Shown here in pieces: positions 9,939 to 18,672 of a stretch of DNA of 64,000 nucleotides. The first letter of the stretch is position 1, and every line of letters begins with the position of its first letter. Origin of the DNA: Bradyrhizobium huanghuaihaiense. Its GTDB lineage: Bacteria > Pseudomonadota > Alphaproteobacteria > Rhizobiales > Xanthobacteraceae. The stretch is taken from positions 1 to 64,000 of the forward strand of contig NZ_VLLA01000010.1 in NCBI RefSeq assembly GCF_007830635.1. Reading direction: 5' to 3'. Made by a program: the position numbers and the translations under genes. Below the pieces are notes generated by a model. That model saw only the letters and a list, made by a program, of their open reading frames with translations. It was not told the origin of the DNA and did no database searches.

Positions 9939-10430
9939 TCATCTGCCCCTCAGAATGGCCGAGAGAACAGCGGCGGCCATAGCATTCCGGTTGCCATGCC
10001 ATGCTGCCCAGCACCGTGAATGCAACCAGACGTGACCACTCAGCTCCGTACCGAATGGCACCAGTTCGTCGAGCGTGGCTTCGCTGCCGCCGCAGTGCAG
10101 ACACCGTCCGGGAGGAGAGCAGACCGGATTGCGGTTCAGCCATTCGACGACGCAACATTCAAGAGCGCGCGCCTCGGCATCCCGACGCTCCATTCCGCCA
10201 TCAAACTCGGCAATGCCCGCCCGCTCGTCGAAGAAAGCCAGCCAATCCTCCTCCGACCAGCGCTCGTGGGTGGACCGCAGCAGCGTGACGATTTCAGGCT
10301 TGTGGCGGGACAGCGCGCTGAGCACCTCATCCGGAGGTGCCTCGGCTGCCGTCAGCAAGAGATCGTGGCCGTCGAGCACCAGGCAAATGCCTGCGGCACG
10401 AGCCGCACTGAGAGCTTCGCAAACCGTCAT
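9939..10430 (-). CDS. TubC-docking-like/zinc-finger protein of the element
   Basis: A protein of 163 residues whose ATG overlaps the stop of the upstream helicase-like gene (ATGA), so translation is coupled. The first ~55 residues (SAARAAGICLVLDGHDLLLTA, then LSALSRHKPEIVTLL) match the TubC N-terminal docking-domain pattern often seen in mobile-element proteins next to Toprim primases. The C-terminal part has CLHCGG and a later HSRCW, a possible zinc site. The biochemical role is unknown; context suggests an accessory protein in element replication. Confidence 0.6.
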   Translation of the reverse strand: MTVCEALSAARAAGICLVLDGHDLLLTAAEAPPDEVLSALSRHKPEIVTLLRSTHERWSEEDWLAFFDERAGIAEFDGGMERRDAEARALECCVVEWLNRNPVCSPPGRCLHCGGSEATLDELVPFGTELSGHVWLHSRCWAAWHGNRNAMAAAVLSAILRGR

Positions 10431-11998
10431 AACCGCATCCTCCAGCCTGGTGCCTGCGACGGGCTGGGCTCAAAGTGCTGGGGAAGAGTTGCGTCCGCAT
10501 CGTCCGTTGCGTCCTCAGCCTTGTCTTCGCGGGAGTTGTCGCGGACGATCTGATGATCGCGCTCACTGACATCGTCCGCATGCGGGCCTTCCGTCCGCGC
10601 CCCATCGAGGATCTCGTTGGTGATACCAGCGAGGTTGCCAACATAGGCTGACATGAACGTGCCGGCGGACCAGATCGCCGTCTCACATGCTGTAGCCCAC
10701 AGGGCGAAGTCCGCCATGCGCGGCAACTTCGGCAGACGTGTCTCAGGCATGCGTTTCAGGCCGACCACAAGGGCATCGAGGAGAGCGCCGAGAATCTTCG
10801 GGCGCTCAGCCTCGAATGCAGCCCACAGCTCCCGTTCCGGCCGGCGGAGCTCCTCGGGGATCGGTTGCAGCGTCAAGAACAAGGCGCGGTCAGCGAGGTC
10901 GGGCCGAGTGACAATTTCCTCAATCCCGTTAAGGATCACCGGGCGGGTGGCGTCGAACAGTACCTCATCGTGATCCGTGTAAAGCTGGCGGACGGCAAAG
11001 CCACCGCCGGTCGCCAGCCGGCAGAGCGTGTCCGAGATCCAGGCCGGCAGACCTGAGACATTGTCGAAGGCCAACACGTGGCTGTTGCTGGCAGCAATGA
11101 AGAGGTCGCGATCCTCACGCGGCAGCGCGCGCAAGGGAGCGGAGTTGGGATCAAGCAGCGACCGCAGGATCGCCGAAAAAGTGGACTTGGCCGAGCCCTG
11201 CTCCCCTGCCAGCGCAATCACCGGATAAGGACCACGATTGCGCAGGCAGGCCAGCGCCCAGGACACGGCCAGAACGAAGTCCTTGTTGGAATGCACATTC
11301 AAGAAGCGCTGCAGCGCTTCGACCGACCCACCCCGCACAGGATCCGGCAAGCGTTGCATCCCGGTAGCGCGACGAAAACGCACCGGCGGGTCATTGACGA
11401 TCCGCCAACCAGTGGAATCGATCTCGATTGCGCGCCACTCTTCATCACCAAGATCCAGGTAGAGACGACCCTCAAGCGCCCCTACCCGAATGCAGACGCA
11501 CCTCTCGGGTGAACCGAAGTGTGCCCTTGCTTCCACAAGGTTCAGTGCCGACTGCATTGCTTCGGAGTTCGGCGCTCCTCCCTTTTCTTCGAAAAACCGA
11601 CGCGTGAGCCAACGGCGAAACCCCTTGGAGCGGATCGGCCAAGTCTCGCGGTGACCATTGATGTCCAGATCGGCGTAGCCGGTTCCGTCGGGCGCATGAA
11701 ACAATTCGGCGCTCTGCGCGACCTCGGCCAGAATATTGGCCTGCGTCGGTCGCGTCCTAACGGCAGTGTCCTGAGGCGCGCCGGCCCGTTCGAGCCCACC
11801 TTCCAAGGGGGCGTACACCTCCTCAGCGGCGGCAATCGTCGCCGCAATGCGACGCTGCGCAACTTGAGACGTTCCACGTGCAACATTGATCAGATCGGTG
11901 CGGAGCGAAAAGACTCCTACCGCGCGACCGTTTTGCTCGCACCGCTGGCAGAGAAACCGCGGGAGCCCGTGCTCGCAATTCACTGCGTGTACCAACAT
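10427..11998 (-). CDS. P-loop ATPase, helicase-like replication protein of the element
   Basis: A protein of 523 residues. The N-terminus has cysteines (NCEHGLPRFLCQRC) consistent with a small zinc ribbon. Residues about 250-400 form a P-loop domain with Walker A GEQGSAKST (about 266-274), followed by an acidic strand and a sensor-like region. The order primase then ATPase (overlapping 19 bp with the upstream primase) is that of plasmid and phage-satellite replication modules. The likely role is unwinding DNA for element replication or stabilisation; helicase activity itself is inferred. It is translated in series with the genes on either side. Confidence 0.65.
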   Translation of the reverse strand: MLVHAVNCEHGLPRFLCQRCEQNGRAVGVFSLRTDLINVARGTSQVAQRRIAATIAAAEEVYAPLEGGLERAGAPQDTAVRTRPTQANILAEVAQSAELFHAPDGTGYADLDINGHRETWPIRSKGFRRWLTRRFFEEKGGAPNSEAMQSALNLVEARAHFGSPERCVCIRVGALEGRLYLDLGDEEWRAIEIDSTGWRIVNDPPVRFRRATGMQRLPDPVRGGSVEALQRFLNVHSNKDFVLAVSWALACLRNRGPYPVIALAGEQGSAKSTFSAILRSLLDPNSAPLRALPREDRDLFIAASNSHVLAFDNVSGLPAWISDTLCRLATGGGFAVRQLYTDHDEVLFDATRPVILNGIEEIVTRPDLADRALFLTLQPIPEELRRPERELWAAFEAERPKILGALLDALVVGLKRMPETRLPKLPRMADFALWATACETAIWSAGTFMSAYVGNLAGITNEILDGARTEGPHADDVSERDHQIVRDNSREDKAEDATDDADATLPQHFEPSPSQAPGWRMRL

Positions 11999-12897
11999 GG
12001 CATGTCCCCGTCACCGCGCAGACCGCTCGACGGTTCGCAAGCGATCAGCATGTCGTTGAAATCCAGTCCCGGCGGCGGGCGAGCGATCCGGACGCGGCGC
12101 CCTTCGAGCACCCAGCGGTGCGCCGCGTTTTTGGCCGCCGCCTCCCCTGCCCGGTCGGCGTCGGCAAGGATGACAATGTCCTGCTCGTCATCAGGCAGAG
12201 CGATCGTCCGCAGGCCTGAAGTCGAGAGCGCCGCCCACGTCCGGTGTCCTGTTGCCTGCATTGCCGAGAGGCAGGTCTCGATCCCCTCGCCAATCAGAAG
12301 GACGTTTCCCCAACCACCAAGGCGCACGATCCCGCCGCGGCAGGGTCCCAACATCATCTTGGTGGTCTGCAAAGGAGCCTTGGAGGTGCCATCGCGCGAG
12401 AGAAACGTGCGGTGGATAGCGGTCGGAGTGCCGCCGAGTGCGTCGGACACCAATGCAATCATTGCCGGCCAGCTCGACCCTTCCGGGTGCCTCAGACCAT
12501 GGTGAAACCGAATGGCCGAGGGAATTGAGACCGTGAGGCCACGCCGCCGCAGATAGATCTCAACCAGCGAGCCTTTTGCGCAAGTTGAGGCATTCCAAAT
12601 CCGTGCTGCCCACGAAGCAGAGCTGCAAACGCCGGCATCTTTCGACACCGGCGTTTTCGACACGTTGCGCGGCCCGACGACGTGCGGCCCCGGCCACACG
12701 CCGAGGCCCTTGAGCGCATCAATGACTGACGCCTGGCTGCAGCCGCCGAAGCAATGGACGAGGACGATCCCGTCGCGGCCGTATCCGAGCGAGAGACTGC
12801 CAGTCCTCTCCTCGTGGGCCGGACAGCGACACATGAAACCGCGAGCCGTCCGCTTAGCATGGCCGCAGGCCGAAGCGATCTGCTCAATAGAATTCAC
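11980..12897 (-). CDS. Toprim-domain DNA primase-like protein
   Basis: A protein of 305 residues with a GTG start (12897) after GGGAGAGCGCAT. Residues about 8-55 form a CHC2-type zinc module (CRCPAHEERTGSL, then HCFGGCS). Residues 195-290 form a Toprim fold (LLIGEGIETCLSA with the catalytic Glu, then ILADADRAGEAAA with the DxD pair). Together these mark bacterial-type primases used by phages and integrative elements to make RNA primers. It is the first gene of the leftward operon and overlaps the next gene by 19 bp. Confidence 0.8.
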   Translation of the reverse strand: MNSIEQIASACGHAKRTARGFMCRCPAHEERTGSLSLGYGRDGIVLVHCFGGCSQASVIDALKGLGVWPGPHVVGPRNVSKTPVSKDAGVCSSASWAARIWNASTCAKGSLVEIYLRRRGLTVSIPSAIRFHHGLRHPEGSSWPAMIALVSDALGGTPTAIHRTFLSRDGTSKAPLQTTKMMLGPCRGGIVRLGGWGNVLLIGEGIETCLSAMQATGHRTWAALSTSGLRTIALPDDEQDIVILADADRAGEAAAKNAAHRWVLEGRRVRIARPPPGLDFNDMLIACEPSSGLRGDGDMPCWYTQ

Positions 12898-12944
12898 ATG
12901 CGCTCTCCCGTTAGCGCCCGATCACTTTCAATCCGCCCGCTTCG

Positions 12945-13157
12945 TCAACCGCTCAGCATGCGTTCCAGCGCGTGCCGCGGCACGATCCAACGGCGCCCCA
13001 CCCGGATCGCCGGCAACTCGCCGGAGTTCGCGGCGGCGTAGGCACTGCACTTCGAGAGGCCCAGGATTTCGCATCCCGCCTCTTCGACGGTGAACGTCGA
13101 GCGACCGTCCCAGCGCTGATCGAGGACGCGGTGGATGGTGTTTTCTGGACTATTCAT
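12945..13157 (-). CDS. Excisionase-like helix-turn-helix protein
   Basis: A protein of 70 residues with one winged-helix/MerR-like DNA-binding domain (FTVEEAGCEILGLSKCSAY, followed by ELPAIRVGRRWIVPRHAL), the classical excisionase/HTH_17 pattern including the 'R.GRRW.V' wing. Excisionases bind attachment-site DNA and steer recombinases toward excision. It lies just upstream of the primase operon and diverges from the 13235 gene across a 77-bp AT-rich region. Confidence 0.75.
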   Translation of the reverse strand: MNSPENTIHRVLDQRWDGRSTFTVEEAGCEILGLSKCSAYAAANSGELPAIRVGRRWIVPRHALERMLSG

Positions 13158-13234
13158 TGCAGTTTAGGTTCCAATTGACCCTTAACTGCGTATCATTGTA
13201 AGGTCCTGAATATTAATAACAAGGGTCCTCTAGG
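13158..13234. promoter_or_regulatory. Divergent promoter region of the element
   Basis: A 77-bp AT-rich spacer between divergent starts (13157 minus, 13235 plus). The plus-oriented AT-rich block TATTAATAAC (about 13211-13220) is a plausible -10 area. Exact elements cannot be assigned by eye. Confidence 0.35.
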
Positions 13235-13723
13235 TTGAAACAGCACCAGTTCAAGATCACCCTGGGTGATGAACTTCGCGCGAAACTTGATGACTCTAGT
13301 TCACGCAACTTCCGGTCGGTCGCGGAAGATATTCGCCAGCGCCTCGAAATGTCCTTCGACATCGAGGGTGACGGTCACACGCTCGATCTGATCTACGCGA
13401 TCTTGTTTCTGGCGCACGAGACCATGCGCGATTTCGGCACGACGTGGTGGGGCGATGAACGCGCGCGCTCTGCATTCATGGCGGCCATTGCCGACCAGGT
13501 GATGAGCTATCCCATCAGCCCGTCCGACCTGGCTGCGAAGCCATTGATCACGTTGGGAACGCGAGAGCAGCAGGCCGGCCCCGAAGATCCTCCTGAGGCT
13601 ATCGGACGCGCTATAGCCCGGAATTACCGTCGCAGGGTCAGACCGCTCGGCTTGCGATCTGACGAGTTCGATATCCGTCGTTTTCGACAATTAATGCGAA
13701 ACGAGAAAAAGAACGACGACTGA
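13235..13723 (+). CDS. Hypothetical element protein with Arc-like N-terminus
   Basis: A protein of 162 residues. The start is a TTG (13235), and no clear ATG alternative lies upstream. The first 45 residues (KQHQFKITLGDELRAKLDDS, then RSVAEDIRQRLEM) resemble ribbon-helix-helix (Arc/MetJ) repressor domains, suggesting DNA binding. The rest has a hydrophobic helix (LIYAILFLAHETM) and a basic C-terminus. It is followed by the AlpA-type regulator 30 bp downstream on the same strand. Function is inferred only. Confidence 0.55.
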   Translation: MKQHQFKITLGDELRAKLDDSSSRNFRSVAEDIRQRLEMSFDIEGDGHTLDLIYAILFLAHETMRDFGTTWWGDERARSAFMAAIADQVMSYPISPSDLAAKPLITLGTREQQAGPEDPPEAIGRAIARNYRRRVRPLGLRSDEFDIRRFRQLMRNEKKNDD

Positions 13724-13753
13724 GTAGCAGACCGGGCTTTGAGGAGGTTCGTA

Positions 13754-14029
13754 ATGACCGCAGCAAAGCCAGCGCCCACCGAGATGAACGGAGAGCCCAA
13801 GTGCGCCCCCCGTCGCATGCTCAACGAGCAGCAGGTGTTGGAGATCATCCCCGTCAGCCGCACCACGCTCTACCGCATGGAGAAGGCTGGCAGGTTTCCG
13901 AAGTCCACGTACATCAGCCCCAACCGCCGCGTCTGGTACGAGGACCAGATCGTCACGTGGCAGAACGCAGTGAATGAATTCGACCCGCAGCGGGCTCGGG
14001 GTAAGGGGCGGCGCCGGCGCAGCGACTAG
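13754..14029 (+). CDS. AlpA-family transcriptional regulator
   Basis: A protein of 91 residues with a single MerR-like/AlpA helix-turn-helix (MLNEQQVLEIIPVSRTTLYR, then GRFPKSTYISPNRRVWYED). The C-terminus is basic (RGKGRRRR). GAGGAGG precedes the ATG at 13754. AlpA proteins control integrase or excision genes of cryptic prophages. Together with the excisionase-like protein and the serine recombinase it marks the element's control region; it is the last element gene seen. Confidence 0.8.
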   Translation: MTAAKPAPTEMNGEPKCAPRRMLNEQQVLEIIPVSRTTLYRMEKAGRFPKSTYISPNRRVWYEDQIVTWQNAVNEFDPQRARGKGRRRRSD

Positions 14030-14299
14030 AGTATGACGAGGAACCGGTGTCCGGCCTGATCCAAGTGCGGCGACTTGTTGCGGACATTACTAACCGGCGG
14101 CCCGCCGGTGCGCGTGGTGGCGGCATGCCCCACCGCATTGTGAATCCCGGCGCGATATAGTCTGGAAACACTCCCTCATCGGCGCGAGGTTTCCGACGTG
14201 GCAGTTGACCAGGCGGAACAGACGAATGATGGCCTCTTGGCCCTTGTGATGCTGTAGAGGGCCGCAAACGCCAAGATCGAGCCCGCTTGCAGAATGGTC

Positions 14300-14650
14300 T
14301 TACTTCTTGAGAATGCCGATATCCGTGTTGCCTAAGTTCTTTATGGCGCGCTCGGCGGCGGGCGTATCCACCGCGTTGTCGTGGGAGGCTGGAGCCGGAC
14401 TAACGGAGGAAGCATCCACGTCACCGCTCGCTGCGTGGCTGAGCGCATTGCCAACGTTGGGACCGGAGGAGCCCGCCGTGCCGCTTATGGCATGCCCGGT
14501 CGATAAGGTGCCGCCGGCATAACCTGTGGAGCCGGTGGCCGCGCTTCCACTCGCCGCGGAGCCGCCACTGCTCGATCCACCCGCACTTTGGCCGAACGCG
14601 AGCGAAGCGCCGCCAACGAGTAAGATCAAGATAACGGCGAAGTGGTTCAC
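14300..14650 (-). CDS. Exported Gly/Ser/Ala-rich protein
   Basis: The GTG start at 14650 (AGAGGAC upstream) opens a signal peptide (FAVILILLVGGASLAFG). The mature part is a low-complexity repeat of Ser-Gly-Gly and Ala-Thr-Gly, ending in a short charged segment (AERAIKNLGNTDIGILKK). 116 residues in all. Function unknown; similar secreted Gly/Ser-rich proteins are frequent in Bradyrhizobium. The frame could extend upstream, but the extension lacks a ribosome site. Confidence 0.55.
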   Translation of the reverse strand: MNHFAVILILLVGGASLAFGQSAGGSSSGGSAASGSAATGSTGYAGGTLSTGHAISGTAGSSGPNVGNALSHAASGDVDASSVSPAPASHDNAVDTPAAERAIKNLGNTDIGILKK

Positions 14651-15271
14651 AGAGCGTCCTCTACGTGAATAACCGCTCAATAAGTTGCACGTTCCGAAGG
14701 TTCCATAGGGCCAGGCGTTCGAGATAGCAGTATCCAGCATTGAGCGCGTCGCCCAACGTCGGCGTCGGCTGCGCCGGACCCTTGAAGCCGAGCATGCGGG
14801 GTCCATGCCTCGCAGGCAAGCCGGTCGGCTCGCTTGCGTGCTTCCACCGCCTGCTCCGCAGCCGCCTGACCGAGCCGCGTAAATGGGTCTCACGTGATTT
14901 GGTGCCCATGCCAGCAGGGAGGATCGCCGGACCGCAAGCCGCTACAGACTGCGGTGGACAACGTGCCGGGCACAAACGGAGGGAGGCTCCAGAGCGCGCG
15001 GCCACGAGACCAGCACTTGATCGTTCGAGCATCGCGAACGCACACCAGGAGCTCCTATCCGGTTTCTGGTCCTTTGGGCCCGGCCCTCCGATAGGCCTGT
15101 TCGCGGGCGAAACATTCGCCCAGCTCATGTGCTTTATCGCCGCTATCTCTGCCTAGGAAGTGCGGATGTGACATTCGAAGGGAGCGTGCGGGATTTGCGC
15201 CTGAGATCGAAACGGTGTCACCTCTTCCGCGAGGACAGTTAAACGTCCTGGCCTGATTGAGGAGTGTTCTG
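14651..15271. other. Intergenic region with gene remnant
   Basis: About 620 bp without an intact gene. It contains the remnant at 14718-14849 and the promoter of the DUF3551 gene at 15272. No repeat or RNA gene is recognised. Confidence 0.35.
14718..14849 (-). pseudogene. Fragment of a rhizobial hypothetical protein
   Basis: A stretch of about 44 codons (GLPARHGPRMLGFKGPAQPT, then LGDALNAGYCYLE) has protein-like composition, unlike its flanks. From memory, it resembles the N-terminal part of a recurrent Bradyrhizobium hypothetical protein that continues with paired cysteines. Here the sequence after CYLE loses that character, so the gene looks truncated. The family assignment needs a database search. 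Confidence 0.45.
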
Positions 15272-15541
15272 ATGCGCCTTCCAGTCCTTGAAATTCTCGT
15301 GAGCGGCGCACTCTGCGCCGCCACATCCGTGCAAGCGCAGACCTACGATCCCGCCTACCCGGTTTGCCTTCAAGTCTATACGGGCGGCTTCATGGATTAC
15401 TATTTCGAGTGCGCCTACTCCAATATCGCCCAGTGTCAGGCCTCCGCATCGGGCCGCGCTGCATCATGCGTGGTCAATCCCTACTATGCCGGGAAAGGCG
15501 GAAAGCCCGCAGTGCGTCACAAGCGAACGCATCATCAGTGA
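15272..15541 (+). CDS. DUF3551-type exported small protein
   Basis: A protein of 89 residues. ATG 15272 follows TTGAGGAGTG. It has a signal peptide (about 1-23, ending VQAQ), then the DUF3551 pattern: YPVCLQVYTGG, an aromatic segment DYYFECAYSNIAQCQASASG, and a CVVNPYY tail. Four cysteines could form disulfides in the periplasm. The family is abundant in Bradyrhizobium and has no known function. Confidence 0.8.
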   Translation: MRLPVLEILVSGALCAATSVQAQTYDPAYPVCLQVYTGGFMDYYFECAYSNIAQCQASASGRAASCVVNPYYAGKGGKPAVRHKRTHHQ

Positions 15542-15883
15542 CGACGTAATGCCGTCTGCTCCCGGTGCGCGCCGCCTGCCGCCAGGTGACGCAGATCCAA
15601 ATCCAATGGCTGTGACGGATTTGCCCAAGATCGTGACGCGGGTCGATGACGATGCCGCGCGATCGCCCGCTTCGCGGGGTACGCGCGACCGCGCCGTGTG
15701 AGGATATTTGCGGTTTTTGATTTCGCGCTTTCGTTTTGTACCAATTCGCACAGAAATGCGGTGCGCGGAGTGGCTTACGCACGCCGTGATCTTCACGGTT
15801 GGAACGCGGAGACCGACATAAGGTTTGCTTTTTGCGCATCATCGCGCTGCGCTGACGGACGCGCGCTGCATTGGAGGCGCCGC
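15542..15883. other. Intergenic region
   Basis: About 340 bp. No supported open frame; long overlapping frames on both strands lack starts with ribosome sites. It probably carries the promoter of the 15884 gene. Confidence 0.35.
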
Positions 15884-16081
15884 ATGAAAGTCATCGTTGA
15901 TGAAACCGGCGAGGTCATCGCCATAGCAACGGATGATCATATTCTGCTCGGGGGCCACCATCGCCTGGCGGTGGCGGGCAGCATGGGCAAAAGATTGTTC
16001 TGGCGAGATACCGGCGAACCCGTGAAGCTTGATCTCTTCTTCAAGCACCATCCGCATGGAAATTCCCGCCGTTCAGCCTGA
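15884..16081 (+). CDS. Small hypothetical protein
   Basis: A protein of 65 residues starting at an ATG preceded by TTGGAGGCG. Not recognised. The first part is beta-rich (MKVIVDETGEVIAIATDDHI), the tail is basic with several His residues (LFFKHHPHGNSRR). No partner gene is evident. Confidence 0.45.
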   Translation: MKVIVDETGEVIAIATDDHILLGGHHRLAVAGSMGKRLFWRDTGEPVKLDLFFKHHPHGNSRRSA

Positions 16082-16181
16082 GCCGTTCGCCCTAGTACCC
16101 TTTGAGTGGGTGAAGAACGCGAAGCATCCGGCATAGCGGCGCGTGCAGGATCAGTTCTGAGCCCGCATCCGGTTTGGCGGC

Positions 16182-16544
16182 TTAGGGGAACCGCCACAAG
16201 GCCACTAGACGCCTCAGAAGCTTCCAGACTGGCAGGAATGCAGACGCGTCCCCGCCGTTAGGAGCGATTGAGGGCGCGCCGCCGTCCAACTCGGCAAGCC
16301 GCTCGACCAAACCTTCCAGTCGCATCGGTAGCGGCTCGACATCCTCCGCGAGGGCACCACGAAGCCGCTCACCGATCTCCTTGCGGATCGCTTGGCATTG
16401 CTCTGGGTCTGGGGAATGGTCAGGCGTGAAGTAGGTTGCAGGGACCTCGACCATGACGGCCACCCTCGGCTTCGTGGGCTTCGTTGCCCGGACTTCCGCG
16501 CTCTTGCGCTCACAACGCGCATCGGACTTGCTCAGGTCCGGCAC
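16182..16544 (-). CDS. Hypothetical protein
   Basis: A protein of 120 residues from a GTG (16544) without a clear ribosome site; an ATG at 16454 with GAGGG upstream would give 90 residues and may be the true start. Not recognised. It has a Pro-rich N-terminus, a helical core (AIRKEIGERLRGALAEDVEP, then LEGLVERLAELDG) and a hydrophobic end. Confidence is low to moderate. Confidence 0.4.
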   Translation of the reverse strand: MPDLSKSDARCERKSAEVRATKPTKPRVAVMVEVPATYFTPDHSPDPEQCQAIRKEIGERLRGALAEDVEPLPMRLEGLVERLAELDGGAPSIAPNGGDASAFLPVWKLLRRLVALWRFP

Positions 16545-16751
16545 GACCGGATATTTTTGTCATAGGTAAATCTGCGTGGGCGTTAGGCACAATCCGCGTC
16601 CGCACAATTCGGTAAAACAGACTGATCTTTCTTCTAGGAACCTACTCGGTTCGGTCCTATTGTTATTCGCATCACCGGCCGAGGCACTGCCCGTAGGCGT
16701 CGGTGGCTGAGAGACCGATTGCGCTCCCGCCTGTACAATGAGGGGGATCGC

Positions 16752-16982
16752 ATGCTGGCACACAGCGATATCAGCACTATCAGAGCTGGCTCTTCCGAGA
16801 TCGCGGAAATCTGCGCGCGTACGCGTGAGACAGTGGCAAACTCTCGGGAAATACTAAAGTCGCCAGCGCCCGGCACTTTCGTTGGTCGCCAGCACTACGC
16901 GATCCTATCGCTGCCTGAGCGAGACGAGGATGACACGTCGGCCGTTTCCATCTTGCCCATTGCCAAGGCCGAGGAGCAGTGA
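16752..16982 (+). CDS. Small hypothetical protein
   Basis: A protein of 76 residues. ATG 16752 is preceded by AGGGGGATCGC. It is predicted helical at the start (ISTIRAGSSEIAEICARTRE) and soluble. It ends one base before the next start (TGAG-ATG), so it probably forms a two-gene operon with 16984. Family unknown. Confidence 0.5.
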   Translation: MLAHSDISTIRAGSSEIAEICARTRETVANSREILKSPAPGTFVGRQHYAILSLPERDEDDTSAVSILPIAKAEEQ

Positions 16983-16983
16983 G

Positions 16984-17205
16984 ATGGCGATTTACCGCCT
17001 ACTACAAAACTCCGGCATGAGGCCGGAAGAGATTAGCTCGATCACGGCAGCTTACGAGCAAGCCCTCCACAACCTTTGCGTCAAGGATCGCGATGATCCC
17101 CTGACCGAAATGATCGCAAAAAGGATCATCAAGATCGCGCAAACCGATGTCCGTGACCCCGCAGTGATATCGGCTCTGGCGATCAAAGAACTAAAAATGC
17201 GGTAG
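16984..17205 (+). CDS. Small hypothetical protein
   Basis: A soluble helical protein of 73 residues (MRPEEISSITAAYEQALHNL, then MIAKRIIKIAQTDVRDPAVI). It begins immediately after the stop of 16752-16982, implying translational coupling. Short proteins of this type are common in Bradyrhizobium; function unknown. Confidence 0.6.
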   Translation: MAIYRLLQNSGMRPEEISSITAAYEQALHNLCVKDRDDPLTEMIAKRIIKIAQTDVRDPAVISALAIKELKMR

Positions 17206-17239
17206 CGGATCGCCCGCGCAAGTAAGCCCTGCCGAAGGA

Positions 17240-17503
17240 TCACCGGGTTTTTCGCTTGCGGCGTGTTTGTTTGCGGCTGAGCCGTTTGGCATTGGCCGCC
17301 ACCTTCCTTCGATACTGCGCAACAATCTTGTCTCCGGATGCGCCAGCGATCAGGCTTTTACCGGCCTTCGCCGCCGCAAAGATTTTCTCGCTTACCATCA
17401 GTTGGGCTTCACGTTGAGCGGCTTTGCCGCCGCGCATTAGCTTCGCCATCCGCAGGCCGATCACGCGGTTGCTTTCCAGCCCGAGCATCATCCAGTTCCA
17501 CAT
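17240..17503 (-). CDS. Small basic hypothetical protein
   Basis: A protein of 87 residues. The ATG at 17503 (TAGGATATC upstream) is preferred over the frame start 18 bases earlier. It has a Trp/Met-rich N-terminus (MWNWMMLGLESNRVIGLRMA), a helical middle (REAQLMVSEKIFAAAKAGKS) and a very basic tail (RKQTRRKRKTR) that could bind nucleic acid or phosphate groups. Its build resembles PHB-granule/phasin-like or nucleoid-associated peptides, but no family is claimed. Confidence 0.55.
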   Translation of the reverse strand: MWNWMMLGLESNRVIGLRMAKLMRGGKAAQREAQLMVSEKIFAAAKAGKSLIAGASGDKIVAQYRRKVAANAKRLSRKQTRRKRKTR

Positions 17504-17751
17504 GCGGCGATATCCTAGCAAGCAATAGCCTCAGATCACATGAACGACCCCGGTGTGAGCAGGGTCCAATCAAAGCCACGTAGCTTATCGCGACGGCAAT
17601 CGCTGCCGATCATTCTGCCGGTAATGCGCCTCCCTACGAGCTAAAGAGTTCCTTCACCTTGCTCTAGGGAACACCTGAACTGGTAATAGCTCGGCCCCAT
17701 TTCGCGCCGAATATCAGACCGCTGCTGCTGGGGGCCAAACGGAGATGTCCG

Positions 17752-17916
17752 ATGGGTGCGGCAGGCTTGCGTTTCGCGCAGCTGAAACGATCGTCCCGTG
17801 TTCGAGCGGCCGTTGTCGGCGTGCTCGAAGAGTTGCCGTTTGTCTGCCCGGTGGTCGTCGCAATCGGCTCGATGATCATGATCGTGATCAAACTCTGCAA
17901 GGATTTGCCGCAGTAA
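17752..17916 (+). CDS. 54-residue single-span membrane peptide
   Basis: A short gene. ATG 17752 follows ACGGAGATGTCCG (GGAG, 8 bases away); the stop is TAA at 17914-17916. A basic N-terminus (GLRFAQLKRSSRVRAAVVG) is followed by one hydrophobic segment of about 20 residues (LPFVCPVVVAIGSMIMIVIK) and a short charged end. Predicted topology: N-terminus inside. Function unknown. Confidence 0.5.
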   Translation: MGAAGLRFAQLKRSSRVRAAVVGVLEELPFVCPVVVAIGSMIMIVIKLCKDLPQ

Positions 17917-17984
17917 CGCGGTCGGAGCTCGAGATCAAAAAAAGCCGAGATTGCGCGACTGCGTCTGGGACGATTGACGCACGA

Positions 17985-18230
17985 TCACCCATGAGCGTCG
18001 CCAATCCCTGGGTCGATATGGACCGATGGGTTGCTCTTCTGCAGTGCATCGAGCGCGCGGCGAGCATGCTTCACGGCTTCCATGCTGCCAGCCTTTTCGA
18101 TTTCTTCCAGGGCCCAAACCAAGAGCTGCACAGCAGCCTCGGCGTGGGGATTGGAAGGATCGGTCATGCTGACGGTGTGCACTGGATTGTAGCTTGGGTC
18201 GTCCTTTGCACGCGCATAGAGGACATGCAC
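17985..18230 (-). CDS. Small helical hypothetical protein
   Basis: A protein of 81 residues. The core (NPHAEAAVQLLVWALEEIEK, then SMEAVKHARRALDALQKSN) reads as two amphipathic helices. An internal ATG (SMTDPSNP) may be the true start. No family recognised; function unknown. Confidence 0.45.
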   Translation of the reverse strand: MHVLYARAKDDPSYNPVHTVSMTDPSNPHAEAAVQLLVWALEEIEKAGSMEAVKHARRALDALQKSNPSVHIDPGIGDAHG

Positions 18231-18672
18231 TGAGCAAGGGTCCGTGCCAAAGTGAACAGTTCACACGGCTAGAGGCCCCAAGCCCATCCGCGGGGCTGGT
18301 AGGGGACGAGCCGGGGCCGCCAGCGCACGCTAACCCGACGCATGCGCTGGCAGTAATCTCGGCCTTTGGATTTCTCTTCGTCTGTACGAAATGAACCGGA
18401 TCGCAGATTAACATTCGAGGCGACCGACTTAGAGGAAAGACGGCCCCGGTTGACCCGGGGGACCCGAGCCGTCCCGCCAACCCTTCAGGCCAGCCCGCGA
18501 GAAGGGCCAACGAGCAACCAAATTTCACAGCCGGTGTGTTGTTCCTGCTGGTCCGTGATCAGCCGTGGGCTTCAATGTCGGCCGACCTAATCATTTAAAG
18601 CAAGTTGGGCGCGATCAGAACAAAGGCGATCGCGAAGCGTTTATGCCGCGCAACTCAAACCGGAGGTTGTCA
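18231..18672. other. Intergenic region
   Basis: About 440 bp. No supported gene. A GC-rich patch near 18440-18480 (GACCCGGGGGACCCGAGCC) may fold, but no terminator or known RNA is recognised. The end should hold the promoter of the glycine-rich gene. Confidence 0.35.
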
